Positions 9,329 to 18,826 are shown, counted from the stretch's first letter. The stretch is DNA of 64,000 bases from AC-32 sp963788215 (GCA_963788215.1 CAWBFX010000010.1:496001-560000), one strand, 5' to 3'. Program-made: numbers and translations. Notes: generated by a model from the letters alone, not told the origin.

Positions 9329-10426
9329 GTGGCCAGCACCGAGACCGGAGCGGATTTCACTCTCGACACCGCGGCGGAGCTTGCCGCCCAGGAGGGTGGC
9401 CGCGGAATCGAAGGCAAGAGCCCGTGGGTGCTCGCATGGCGGCGGCTCCGCCGGAACTGGGTCGGCCTCGGCGCCCTGGCCGTCTTCGTCCTGATCGTCC
9501 TCGCCTGCCTCTTCGCGCCGGCCTACGCCCACCACGTCTCGAACCTGGGCGAGAACGAGCAGAACGTCGGCGGAACGATCACCATCAACGGGAAGAAAGT
9601 CCAGGTCGTCTCCTCGGGCGGCGTGACCACCGGGCCGAACGGCGAGCTGATCGTCAAACCGGGAGGCGTCCCGATCGGGCCGCAGTGGTGGCACGCGGGC
9701 GGTAAGTACGTCCTCGGCGCCGACTCTCTCGGCCGCGACATCGCCACGCGAATCCTCTACGGCGGCAGGAACTCGCTTCAGGTCGGGATCATCTCGGCGA
9801 TCATCTGCTCGTTCTTCTCGATCGTCCTCGCCCTCCTCGCCGGCTACTTCGGCGGCGCCTCCGATTGGATCATCTCGCGCTCCTTCGATCTGATCTGGGC
9901 GTTCCCGGTGATCCTGCTCGGAATCGCGCTCGGCACCGCGCTCGCCGTCGACGGTTTCCACCACTTCGGGATCAACCTCTCCGGCTCCAGCCTCTGGATC
10001 CCGACCTTCGTCATCTCGATCGTCTTCATCCCCTACCTCGCGCGGCCGCTGCGCGGCCAGATCCTCTCGCTGCGGCAGTCGGAGTTCATCGACGCCGCGA
10101 TCTCCCAGGGCGCGAGCCCGCTGCGCGTCATGTTCTCGGAGCTGCTCCCGAACATTGCCTCGACGGTGCTCGTGCTCTTCACGCTGATCGTCGCGAGCAC
10201 GATCCTGACCGAGGCTGCGCTCTCGTTCCTCGGGGCGGGCGTGCAGCCCCCGAACCCGTCCTGGGGGACGCTGATCGCCGCCGGCCAGAACACCATCCAG
10301 ACCGCTCCATGGCTGGGGATCGCGCCCGGGATCGCAATCGTGCTGACCGTGCTCGCTCTGAACGTCTTCGGCGATGCGCTCCGTGACGCGCTCGACCCGC
10401 GGGCCAAAGTAAGGATCGAGCACTGA
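9329..10426 (+). CDS. dppC: Peptide ABC transporter permease, DppC type
   Basis: Inner-membrane permease of 365 residues. GGGAGG (9321-9326) precedes GTG 9329. The N-terminus has an extended cytoplasmic tail and a first membrane helix (VGLGALAVFVLIVLACLFA). A periplasmic-side insertion follows, then the DppC hallmark LGADSLGRDIATRILYGGRNSL. The EAA-type loop for ATPase contact is FIDAAISQGASPLRVMFSELLPN. The C-terminus (LGDALRDALDPRAKV-like NVFGDALRDALDPR) is typical for the family. ATG of the next gene overlaps its TGA by four bases. Confidence 0.93.
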   Translation: MASTETGADFTLDTAAELAAQEGGRGIEGKSPWVLAWRRLRRNWVGLGALAVFVLIVLACLFAPAYAHHVSNLGENEQNVGGTITINGKKVQVVSSGGVTTGPNGELIVKPGGVPIGPQWWHAGGKYVLGADSLGRDIATRILYGGRNSLQVGIISAIICSFFSIVLALLAGYFGGASDWIISRSFDLIWAFPVILLGIALGTALAVDGFHHFGINLSGSSLWIPTFVISIVFIPYLARPLRGQILSLRQSEFIDAAISQGASPLRVMFSELLPNIASTVLVLFTLIVASTILTEAALSFLGAGVQPPNPSWGTLIAAGQNTIQTAPWLGIAPGIAIVLTVLALNVFGDALRDALDPRAKVRIEH

Positions 10427-11373
10427 TGGTCGCCTTCGTGATCAGGCGGCTGTTCGGAATGGCGATCGTGCTGATCGTGGTCAGCTTCATCGTCTACCTC
10501 ATCTTCTTCAAGATTCCCGGCGGCGACCCCGCCCAGCGCCTCGCCGGCCGCACGGCAACGCAGGGGAACATCACCGCCATCCAGCACAAGCTTGCCCTCG
10601 ACAAGCCGTTCTACGTCCAGTGGGGCCGGATGATGCAGCAGCTCGCCACGGGCAAGCTGATCTCCTACACCGACCAGCTCAGCGTCAGGACCCAGATCTG
10701 GCAGGGCATCCCCGTCACCTTCTCGCTCGCCATCGGCGCCGCGATCATCTGGCTGTTCTTCGGCATCCTCGTGGGGGTGATCTCGGCCGTCACGGCCGGC
10801 GGCGTATCCGACCGCGGCATCACCGTGCTCGCGTTAATCGGGGTCTCGATGCCGGTCTTCTGGCTCGGGATCATCCTCCGCTACTTCCTCGCCGAGCAAC
10901 GGAGCTGGTTCCCTGACGGCGGCTACGTCGCGCTCACGACCAACCCCGCGCAGTGGTTCTACCACCTGTTGCTTCCCTGGTTCACCCTCGCCGTCCTGTT
11001 CATCGGCTTCTACGGCCGCGTGCTCCGCTCGAACATCCTCGACACGATCAACGACGACTACGTTCGCACCGCTCGCGCCAAGGGTCTTTCGCCTCGCCGC
11101 GTAATGGTCAAGCACGTGCTGCGAAACTCGCTGATCCCGATCGTGACGTTGTTCGGGCTCGACTTCGCGGCCGTCCTCGGCGGCGGGGCGATCCTCACCG
11201 AGACGGTCTATGAGCTCCACGGCGTGGGCTTCTACACGTACACCGCGATCGGGAACCTCGACCTGCCTCCGCTGATGGGCGTCACCCTCTTCGGCGCGTT
11301 CTTCATCGTCATGTTCTCGACGATCGTGGACGTCGTCTACGCGTGGCTCGACCCGCGGATCCGCCTCCAGTGA
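10426..11373 (+). CDS. dppB: Peptide ABC transporter permease, DppB type
   Basis: Second membrane subunit of the peptide importer, 315 residues. It starts with the DppB-like first helix (FVIRRLFGMAIVLIVVSFIVYL) and the conserved IPGGDPAQRLAG segment. The EAA loop is YVRTARAKGLSPRRVMVKHVLRNSLIP, followed by the family ending TETVYELHGVGFYTYTAI. The gene order here is binding protein, DppC, DppB, whereas most operons have B before C. Starts overlap on both sides (ATGA at 10426, GTGA at 11370), consistent with coupled translation. Confidence 0.93.
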   Translation: MVAFVIRRLFGMAIVLIVVSFIVYLIFFKIPGGDPAQRLAGRTATQGNITAIQHKLALDKPFYVQWGRMMQQLATGKLISYTDQLSVRTQIWQGIPVTFSLAIGAAIIWLFFGILVGVISAVTAGGVSDRGITVLALIGVSMPVFWLGIILRYFLAEQRSWFPDGGYVALTTNPAQWFYHLLLPWFTLAVLFIGFYGRVLRSNILDTINDDYVRTARAKGLSPRRVMVKHVLRNSLIPIVTLFGLDFAAVLGGGAILTETVYELHGVGFYTYTAIGNLDLPPLMGVTLFGAFFIVMFSTIVDVVYAWLDPRIRLQ

Positions 11374-11954
11374 CGGCGGCCGGGCCCGGGCCGACGCCGG
11401 TCCGGGTGGAGCCCCGCGACGACGCGGAGCAGGTCACCCAGCTCTTGCCGGACGAGCCGGCCGCGGTCGAGGAGACCCAAGGCGAATGGTCGCGGGTCCG
11501 GACGGCGTACGACTACCCCGGCTGGGCGCGGACGACGGCCTTGCAGCCACGTCCGGGGCCTGACCCCGGGCAATGGCTCCCCGATCCGCGTCCTGGGGAA
11601 AACCCTGTGGACGAAGCGCGCGCCTACCTCGGCACGCCGTACGAGTGGGGCGGGATGACCGAACGCGGAATCGACTGCTCCGGCCTCGTCCACATGGCCT
11701 ACCGACGCACGGGGCGGCTCGTTCCGCGCGATGCCGATCAGCAGGAGGAAGCGGGCGCGAGGCTCACCGAGGACGAGCTGCGCCCCGGCGACCTCATCAC
11801 CTACGGCGACGAGGCGACCACGCATATCGCGTTCTGGCTCGGCGACGGCCGGATCCTGCACTCCACCGAGCGCGACGGCGTCGCTTGCGTGCTCGAGGAG
11901 CCGGAGCCCGCGGACCTCCGCGCTCGACGCCGAGCGCTGGTGCGCCTCCGGTGA
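11370..11954 (+). CDS. NlpC/P60 peptidase with N-terminal SH3-like domain, probably cytoplasmic (YkfC-like role)
   Basis: Papain-fold cysteine peptidase of 194 residues. The catalytic Cys lies in GIDCSGLVHMAYRRTG and the His in THIAFWLGDGRILHS. About 85 residues before it resemble a bacterial SH3 domain (VRVEPRDDAEQVTQLL, VRTAYDYPGWA). There is no signal peptide, so it should act in the cytoplasm. Its position inside a peptide-importer operon, overlapping dppB by GTGA, resembles the arrangement of ykfC with dpp in Bacillus. There the enzyme cleaves gamma-D-Glu-diamino-acid bonds of imported murein peptides. I therefore infer murein-peptide recycling. Other roles for NlpC/P60 enzymes are possible. 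Confidence 0.82.
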   Translation: MTAAGPGPTPVRVEPRDDAEQVTQLLPDEPAAVEETQGEWSRVRTAYDYPGWARTTALQPRPGPDPGQWLPDPRPGENPVDEARAYLGTPYEWGGMTERGIDCSGLVHMAYRRTGRLVPRDADQQEEAGARLTEDELRPGDLITYGDEATTHIAFWLGDGRILHSTERDGVACVLEEPEPADLRARRRALVRLR

Positions 11955-11982
11955 AGACTCCGTTGCTACGGTGGCCGGCCTG

Positions 11983-13009
11983 ATGGCAGAGCGGCTCCTC
12001 GACGTCAAGAACCTGAAGGTCAGCTTCGCGACCGAGGACGGCGTCGTCAACGCCGTCGACGGCGTCAACTTCAGCCTCGACCGCGGCGACGTGCTCGGCA
12101 TCGTCGGAGAGTCGGGCTCCGGCAAGAGCGTGACCGCGATGACGATCCTCGGACTTACGCGCGGCACGAACACGCGCTACGAGGGCGAGATCCTCTACAA
12201 AGGCGAAGACCTGATCACGCAGTCCGAGGGCCGGCTGCGTGCGGTTCGCGGCGCGCAGATCGCGATGATCTTCCAGGACCCGATGACGTCGCTGAACCCG
12301 GTCTACAAGGTCGGCGACCAGATCTGCGAGGCGATCCTCGCACACGAGCATTGCCCGGGCGAACCGCGCGGAACCGCGCGGTCGAGCTCCTGCGCCAGGT
12401 TGGCATCCCAACCCACAGGACCGCGTCGACGACTATCCGCACCAGTTCTCCGGCGGAATGCGCCAGCGCGCGATGATCGCGATGGCGCTCTCGTGCAACC
12501 CAGACATCCTGATCGCCGACGAGCCGACGACCGCGCTCGACGTGACGATCCAGGCGCAGATCCTCGAGCTGATCGACAAGCTCAAGGACGACTTCGACTC
12601 CGCAGTGATCATGATCACCCACGACCTCGGCGTCGTGGCCGATGTCGCCGATGAGATCCTCGTCATGTACGCCGGCCGCGTGGTCGAGCACGGCGGGAAG
12701 CGCGACGTCTTCTACGACCCGCAGCACCCGTACACGTGGGGCCTACTCGGCTCGATCCCGCGCCTCGACCGGCCCAAGCCGAAGCGGTTGCACTCGATCC
12801 AGGGCAGCCCGCCCTCGCTGATCAATCTGCCGCAGGGCTGCAAGTTCCGCCCCCGCTGCCCGCACGCCTTCGAGAAGTGCCACGAGGAGCCTGGCCTCGA
12901 GAACCGGGTCGAGCAGAAGGGCCATCTCGACCGCTGCTGGCTGACAGTCGAGGAGAAGAAGCGGCTGCGCGTGACGACGCTGGCCGGCGAGGCGGTGGGG
13001 GCCGCGTGA
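11983..13009 (+). CDS. dppD: Peptide ABC transporter ATP-binding protein, DppD type, two frame breaks
   Basis: First ATPase of the importer, about 342 residues when repaired. The first frame covers the Walker A motif GESGSGKSVTAMT and the Q-loop MIFQDPMTSLNPV. Near 12355 the frame loses one base, and the middle piece reads ARNRAVELLRQVGIP. At 12408 a second base is missing (ATC CC AAC), probably from a C run. The last frame reads NPQDRVDDYPHQFSGGMRQR, then Walker B (ILIADEPTTALD) and the peptide-ABC C-terminal cysteine region (CKFRPRCPHAFEKC). Each piece abuts the next without loss of conserved sequence. Two one-base losses within about 50 bases point to sequence error. Its stop overlaps the dppF GTG start. 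Confidence 0.87.
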
Positions 13010-14130
13010 GCGAGGATCCGCAGCAGAACGGCGATGGCGCGCTCGTCGAGATCCAGAGCCTGAAGAAGTACTTCCCGATCCGGAAGGGCGTCCTCCAGCG
13101 CGAGGTCGAGCGCGTCCACGCCGTCGACGACGTCACGCTCTCCATCGCGAAGGGCGAGACCGTAGGTCTCGTCGGCGAGTCGGGCTGCGGCAAGTCGACG
13201 CTCGGCCGCTGCGTCGTCCGCCTGCTCAAGCCGACCGAGGGCGACATCGTCTTCCAGGGCCAGTCGATCGGCACGCTCGGCCCGCGCGCGTTGCGCCCGT
13301 TGCGCCGCGAGATGCAGATGGTCTTCCAGGACCCCTACGCGAGCCTGAACCCACGGAAGCGCGTCGGCTCGATCATCGGCGACCCGCTCAAGATCCACGG
13401 CCTCGGCAATGCCAAGGAGCGCAAGAAGCAGGTCGAGGAACTGCTCGAGACCGTCGGCCTCTCGCCCGAGCACTACAACCGCTTCCCGCACGAGTTCTCG
13501 GGCGGGCAGCGCCAGCGCATCGGCGTCGCCCGCGCGCTTGCTCTCCGGCCGAAGCTGATCGTCGCCGACGAGCCCGTCTCCGCCCTCGACGTCTCGATCC
13601 AGGCGCAGATGATCAACCTGCTCGAGTCGCTCCAGGACGACTTCGGCCTCACCTACATCTTCATCGCCCACGACCTCGGCGTCGTCCGCCACGTCTCCGA
13701 CCGCATCGCCGTGATGTACCTCGGCAAGCTCGTCGAGCTCTCGCCGGCGGAGGAGCTCTATTCGCGGCCGATCATGCCCTACACCGAAGCGCTGCTCTCG
13801 GCGGTCCCGATCCCGGATCCCGACCTCTCGGAGAAGCGCGAGCGGATCGTGCTCGAGGGCGACGTGCCCTCGCCGATCCATCCGCCGTCCGGATGCCGCT
13901 TCCATCCCCGCTGCCGCTATGCGACGGACATCTGCCAGCAGATCGAGCCGCCGCTCACGGACTACGGCAACGGCCACCTCGCCGCCTGCCACCACCCGCT
14001 CAACGTCGACAAGGCGACGCTCGAGCGCGTGAGCGCTTCCGAGCGCCACACGCCCGATTCCGCGGACGAGAACGCGCTGCCGGAAGACCCCGGCAAGGCC
14101 GAGAGCCACCCCATCCCTGAAAAGGGGTAA
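13006..14130 (+). CDS. dppF: Peptide ABC transporter ATP-binding protein, DppF type
   Basis: Second ATPase of the importer, 374 residues. Motifs in order are Walker A GESGCGKSTLG, Q-loop MVFQDPYASLNPR, signature FSGGQRQRIGVARAL, Walker B LIVADEPVSALD and switch His FIAHDLGVV. The oligopeptide-transporter C-terminal domain has the cysteine cluster CRFHPRCRYATDIC. GTG 13006 is chosen because it overlaps the dppD stop as GTGA. A charged tail of about 35 residues (SERHTPDSADENALPEDPGK) extends past the usual end. It closes the operon. Confidence 0.94.
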   Translation: MSEDPQQNGDGALVEIQSLKKYFPIRKGVLQREVERVHAVDDVTLSIAKGETVGLVGESGCGKSTLGRCVVRLLKPTEGDIVFQGQSIGTLGPRALRPLRREMQMVFQDPYASLNPRKRVGSIIGDPLKIHGLGNAKERKKQVEELLETVGLSPEHYNRFPHEFSGGQRQRIGVARALALRPKLIVADEPVSALDVSIQAQMINLLESLQDDFGLTYIFIAHDLGVVRHVSDRIAVMYLGKLVELSPAEELYSRPIMPYTEALLSAVPIPDPDLSEKRERIVLEGDVPSPIHPPSGCRFHPRCRYATDICQQIEPPLTDYGNGHLAACHHPLNVDKATLERVSASERHTPDSADENALPEDPGKAESHPIPEKG

Positions 14131-14178
14131 GCAGGCGCGCTAAAGCGGGGGGGCAGCGAAACCGATACGGCGGTTACC

Positions 14179-14508
14179 GTGGACGCTGCAGAGCGGAAAG
14201 AGATCCTGTCGCGCTATGTCGACCACAGCCGCCGGTTCGAGGCGGCTGCGAAGCGACGTGGCGGGCGCGGTGCCGAGGTCATTCCCTTCAGCGGCCCGCT
14301 CCAGGAGCTCGAGCAGGAGCCGACTGCCCGCGAGATCGAGGTGCTCCAGCTGATCTCCGACGGCCTCGTGAACCGCGAGATCGGCGTCCGGCTCTTCCTC
14401 TCGGAGGAAACGGTCAAGTCTCACGTGCGCCATCTGCTCGCGAAGCTGCAGGCCCGCTCGCGGGCACACGCCGTCGCCGTAGGCTTCAGGCGCGGCCTGA
14501 TCGCCTAA
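14179..14508 (+). CDS. Small solo LuxR/NarL-type helix-turn-helix protein
   Basis: A 109-residue protein. The C-terminal half is a GerE/LuxR DNA-binding domain (TAREIEVLQLISDGLVNREIG, then LSEETVKSHVRHLL). The N-terminal 45 residues are basic and lack a receiver or ligand domain, so how it is controlled cannot be read from the sequence. It starts at GTG 14179, 48 bases after the dppF stop, and could be co-transcribed with the transporter operon. Two other LuxR-type proteins lie within 5 kb. Confidence 0.82.
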   Translation: MDAAERKEILSRYVDHSRRFEAAAKRRGGRGAEVIPFSGPLQELEQEPTAREIEVLQLISDGLVNREIGVRLFLSEETVKSHVRHLLAKLQARSRAHAVAVGFRRGLIA

Positions 14509-14544
14509 CGCGATTGTTAGCGAAACCTGGGTAGTTCTACGCGC

Positions 14545-14566
14545 TTCTCCACAACCCTGTGGAAAT
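14545..14566. repeat. Inverted repeat TCCACA-ACCC-TGTGGA with DnaA-box-like ends
   Basis: In the gap between the LuxR gene and the HD-GYP gene, TTCTCCACA (14545-14553) faces TGTGGAAAT (14558-14566). The first differs by one base from the DnaA box TTATCCACA. The symmetric core TCCACA-ACCC-TGTGGA is perfect. No dnaA, dnaN or AT-rich element is nearby, so an origin is unlikely. It could be an operator or a weak transcription stop. Confidence 0.3.
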
Positions 14567-14633
14567 CCCTCAACAGGGTGATGTGAACGCGCTGGGGAAA
14601 ACGGAAGCTACGACTCGCCTTGAGCGAGGGGAC

Positions 14634-14711
14634 TTACCAGAGCTTAACGTTGCCTGCGACGGCAGCGACGGAACCGACGGCAGCGAGAAGGCCGAGAATT
14701 CGCGTACGCAT
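14634..14711 (-). CDS. Possible 25-residue hydrophobic peptide
   Basis: A very short frame with an unusually good ribosome-binding site. AAGGAGG (14723-14717 on the minus strand) is followed after five bases by ATG 14711. The product begins MRTRILGLLAAVGSVAAVAG and ends NVKLW, and looks like a lone membrane segment or signal-like peptide. It is divergent from the HD-GYP gene. It could be a leader peptide, a small membrane protein or a chance frame. The quality of the ribosome-binding site is the main support. Confidence 0.4.
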   Translation of the reverse strand: MRTRILGLLAAVGSVAAVAGNVKLW

Positions 14712-14839
14712 GTTTTCCTCCTTGAGGAGCTGACGGCGAAATCGACGGTATCACCCAAAAGGGGGACTTTCAAGTAGATCTCGTTCCTTTCGTACGCGAC
14801 TTCTTTGGCCTGGAAACTTCGCCAGGCAAGCGCGAGTGG

Positions 14840-16165
14840 ATGCTAGTCGGGTGGACATCGTTTCTCACCGCTACGTCTGCGGCCATGCTTTTGGCCGTTC
14901 TAGCATGGCCGCCGGCCGGCGCGGCCTTGGGGCTTCCCGCCGTGGTCTTCGCTTTGGCAGCGCTTGTCGCAGAAAGACAGAGCGTTCGGCTCACGTCACG
15001 GGCGGAAGTGTCCGTTGCCGCCCTTCCTATCATCCTGTCGGCCGTAATCTACGGACCGCTCGCGGCGATCTTCGTAAGCATCGTCAGCCTACTTCCAAGT
15101 TTCGAGCGGCCTTACGCGCGGTGGCTCACCTGGACAGCGACCCGCTCGATTACAAGTGGTTGCGCGGGAGTCGTTGCCTTCGCAGTCCAGGGCGGTCAGC
15201 CTCACGCAATCGGTCGCATACTGGCGGCCGTTACGGCGGCGACGCTGATCGAGCAGGGAGGCAGCGCTGTGTTGGGGTCGGTTACAGCTGCCCTGCGTGG
15301 TGTCCCGGCGCGAGAAATCCGGCTCGCGAGCACCATCTTCCTAGCAATGCCGCTTTATGTGCCGGTCGCGGCGTTGCTTGTGTACGCATATCGGCAAGTT
15401 TCTCCCTGGAGTGTGGTCTTCTTCCTCTTCCCGGCCTTCGTTGCCCAGAAGCTCTTCCTGCTCTATCGCGAGCAGCGGGCGACCTCCGAGGAGCTCACGC
15501 GAGCCATGGCTCGTCAAGATCGAGCACATCTCTCGTTTGCGTCGGCATTGGTCGCAACGCTCGACGCCCGAGACGAGTACACAGCCGGGCACTCATCTGC
15601 GGTAGCCGTGTACGCCCGCGATATTGCTAGCCATTTGGGGCTGACGGATGAAGAGCAGCAGCTGGCGCACCTCGCGGGCCTCGTGCATGACATCGGAAAG
15701 ATCGGTCTCCCTCCAGGCCTACTCGAGAAGCCAGGGCCGCTAACTGGCGCCGAGAGGCGAGTTATGGAACAGCACTCCGTTATCGGGGAGGGCATCCTCG
15801 CAAGGGTTGAAGACTACGAACACATCGCAAGGATCGTCCGCCATCACCACGAGCGTGTCGACGGGATGGGGTATCCCGACAGGCTGGTTGCAGATCAAAT
15901 CCCGCTGGTGTCCCGAATCATCGCCGTCGCAGATGCCTACAACGCGATGACCTCCGACCGTCCGTATCGCGAAGCAATGCCCAGCCGCGTGGCTCGCCTT
16001 CGCCTGGCTCAGGCGGTTGGTTCTCAATTCGACGTGCGTGTCGTGGCGGCATTCGAGGCGGTCCTTGCTGACGCAACGGAGGAATACCGCGCGGGATCCT
16101 CGGCGCCAGCGGCATGGCGGGCGTCCAGACCTTTTCCCCGCTTGCGTGCGGCTGAGTCGATCTAG
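14840..16165 (+). CDS. Membrane-bound HD-GYP domain protein, putative cyclic-di-GMP phosphodiesterase
   Basis: Protein of 441 residues. The N-terminal 210 residues hold about five to six membrane helices (for example AAMLLAVLAWPPAGAALGL and VPVAALLVYAYRQV), forming a sensor-like module of no named family that I can assign. Then comes an HD-GYP domain: DARDEYTAGHSSAVAVYA, the metal-binding HD in GLVHDIGKIGLPP, HHHERVDGMGYP (the GYP motif) and ADAYNAMTSDRPYREAM. The key residues for c-di-GMP hydrolysis are present. No good ribosome-binding site precedes ATG 14840. Base composition is visibly less GC-rich than the neighbours. It ends four bases from the convergent MalT-like gene. Confidence 0.88.
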   Translation: MLVGWTSFLTATSAAMLLAVLAWPPAGAALGLPAVVFALAALVAERQSVRLTSRAEVSVAALPIILSAVIYGPLAAIFVSIVSLLPSFERPYARWLTWTATRSITSGCAGVVAFAVQGGQPHAIGRILAAVTAATLIEQGGSAVLGSVTAALRGVPAREIRLASTIFLAMPLYVPVAALLVYAYRQVSPWSVVFFLFPAFVAQKLFLLYREQRATSEELTRAMARQDRAHLSFASALVATLDARDEYTAGHSSAVAVYARDIASHLGLTDEEQQLAHLAGLVHDIGKIGLPPGLLEKPGPLTGAERRVMEQHSVIGEGILARVEDYEHIARIVRHHHERVDGMGYPDRLVADQIPLVSRIIAVADAYNAMTSDRPYREAMPSRVARLRLAQAVGSQFDVRVVAAFEAVLADATEEYRAGSSAPAAWRASRPFPRLRAAESI

Positions 16166-16169
16166 GCGC

Positions 16170-18732
16170 TCATTGGAGTGTGGGCGGCCAGTGTTGGGCC
16201 CGTAGTCCTTGCACCGCCGCCTGTGTCCGCGTCCGCACGCCGAGCTTCCTGAGTATGTGACGGACGTGGACTTTCACTGTCAACTCACTGATCACGAGAG
16301 TTGCAGCAATCTCACGATTCGTTTTGCCTTCCGTGAGCAAGCCGAAGACCTGCCTCTCCCGCGGTGTGAGTAGTAGCTTCGGCGCCGACGGGTTGCCGAT
16401 GATCTCGTTAGCACGGAGGGCAGTTGAGCTCAGCAACTCGTGGTCTTCGGCACGCAAAACCAGCTGCCGAAGGCTCTCGTGAATCGCTTCGTCCTTCGCC
16501 GCGACCTCCAGAAGCGCAGGCCCTATGCGGTAGGCGAGGACGAAGACGTCAAATGCGCCTTCCGCCTGCGTGGCCCGGTAAGAGCGACGTACTGCGGTGT
16601 CGCGACCTGGCTTCTCCGCCGTCGTGGTACACAGCGCGCGAACCCATCGCGCAAGCAGCGTGGGCTCGACGTACCTGCTCAGCCGGCGGTAGTCGCGCAC
16701 GAGGCGAATGGCACGGTCGAAGTTGCCCGCGCCAGCGAGGGCCGCCGCGAATGTCATTAAGAGTTCCGCCGCCATGCTTGTCGAAAGTTGCGGATCAACA
16801 GGCTCATCCAAGAGTGCAGCCGCTGCGTGCGGATTGCCTTCATGGAGAAGAAGTCGGGCTCGAAGCATTAGAACGTTGGCGAGCGCGTATTGATCGCGAG
16901 TCTCTCGTGCATTTCTTTCGACCTCGGAAATCATGGCCTCTGCCTCAATGAATCGCCGAAGGCCGATCAATGCGGCAGCCTGATTGATCAAGACGTGCGG
17001 CAGAGCGAAGTTCGTCCCGGACTCTCGGACGACTCGTTCTGCCTCAGTTGCTGCCGCGATCGCGTCCTTGTAGTGCCCCTGAAGGCGCAGCGCGACCGCG
17101 TATGCGTGCCAGAAGGAGGAGCGAATCGTCGGGTCTGACACATCGGACACAACCGCTTGTGCCGTTTGGGCGTCGACTACCGCCTCGTTCAAACGGCCGA
17201 GTCTTACGGCGATGACGAGACGACCGCTTGCAAAGCGGACTATCGTGTTGCGGTCGTCTGGCGCGATGTCCGCAAACTCTCGAAGTCTCTCCAGCGCTTC
17301 GTCGTCTTCGAGCTCGGCGAGCGCGTTGAACTCTGACCACAGAGCGTTCTGGACATCTGATGTGGTCCGAGCGCTCTTACGTGCGCACTGCGAGTGAGAA
17401 AGCGCACGCTGAGGATCGTCCATGAGGTAGCTGCATTGGCCGGCTCGAAAAAACGCGGCCGAGCGAAGCGTGTGATCTAGAGTGAAGCGCGACGCAGCTG
17501 CGCGCGCCAAGATCTCGGCGCGGTCATAAAACCCGCGGCGATACAGCACCTCGGCCTCAAGCAGATCCCTCTCCGGTGAGTCATGGCCCTGCCCTTCGGC
17601 AAAGAGAATCCAATCGCGCAGCGTTGCGAGCCGACTTTCGTGGAGCAAATCCCGCATCCCGTGGACGACAAGTTCATCGAAGAGATCTACGCATGAGAAC
17701 TCAGAGATCAGCGCAAATGCTTCGTCCCAGGACTCTTTTGTAAGGAGGTATGCGATGGCTGAACGCACAGCCTCCGATTGCTCGTCTGACGACACGTCTC
17801 GAAGCTTGTGAACGAGGAACGCTCGGAGCAGCGGGTGAAAGGTTTCCGGCTGGGACGCTCCAACGAGGAGTCCAGCTTTCTTGGCCGCAGCAACTCCTTT
17901 CGTCGCCGAGGGGCCCAGCATCGCTTCAGCCCCTTCGCGCTCGAGCGTCGGGAGCAGGGCGAGACGGCAGAGATCAGATCGAAGCGCGGGCGGCAGAGCG
18001 CTGAAAACTTCTTCCGCGAAATACTCGTAGAGCGTGCCCGAAAGGTCGGCGGATTCGATCGCCGCGTTCGTCAGCGCGGGCGAGGCCAATGACCGCCGGC
18101 CATCCGTTCGCCAGGGCAACAAGACCTGAAACCGCCGTGGCTTGGTCGGCAAGAACGCCCGTTGCCTCCTCGGACGTCATTGCAAGTGCTGTTTGCCCCA
18201 CCTCTAGGGCCTCTCCGTACAGAAGCTGGCGAGCAGACCACCAGCCCGGCCGTCGGCGGCTTGTGACAAACAGCCGACGCCCGCCATCTAGGAACAGATG
18301 TCTCGTCAAGGCGTTGGACGCCTCAGACGAGCCAAGTTCGTGGTGATCGTCCATGACAAACCACGCGTCCTCTGGCCACGCTTCCAGATCGGCCGCCAGG
18401 AGTTCGGCAATGTTGTCGACTTCCTTTTCCGGATCGCGACTCGTCGGCAGCCATTCGCGAAGCCGCTGTCCGGCTCCGGGGCACAACTCATTCGCGGTCT
18501 TTGCGATCCCCAGGGCTAAGGCAGCGATGTCGGACGACGCAGCGCCTGCCTGGTACCAAGCGTGCTTGCGGTTCGCGAGCCACTGGCGGGCGAGCGTCGT
18601 CTTGCCATAGCCGGCGGGCGCGATGAGCATGATCACGCGCGCTGACGTCTCGTCGAGGAGGCGCGTCAAGCGAGGGCGCTCGATTATGTGGTTGCGCCCG
18701 ACGGTGCCTGCCGATTCTGCCGTCGCGTCCAT
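16170..18732 (-). CDS. Large ATP-binding LuxR regulator (MalT/LAL type), frame broken near 18080
   Basis: About 853 residues when repaired. The N-terminal ATPase has a P-loop in LIAPAGYGKTTLARQWL and a Walker B-like WFVMDDHHEL. A long helical middle region resembles TPR repeats (for example ARAAASRFTLDHTLRSAAFF and LVAVRLGRLNEAVVDAQTA-like units). The C-terminus is a LuxR helix-turn-helix (LTPRERQVFGLLTEGKTNRE, then SELTVKVHVRHILRKLGV). Such proteins are inducer-responsive activators that use ATP. One extra base in the GCCCGCGCTGACG stretch breaks the frame. Upstream ends NGWPAVIGLARA and downstream resumes LTNAAIESADLSGTLYEYF. ATG 18732 is preferred to the TTG seven codons earlier. GC is lower than average for the window. 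Confidence 0.85.
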
Positions 18733-18826
18733 ACCTACCTGCGGGCGCCGCAACCCGTGGCCCTAGCGTAGTCAAGATGTGGCGAATGGACCGCGCCTGC
18801 GACCCGAGAGCCGCAGGCGCGAGCCG

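Noticed and set aside
14545..14566. DnaA-box-like pair as a replication origin
   Set aside because: Only two boxes, no AT-rich unwinding element and no origin-linked genes nearby.
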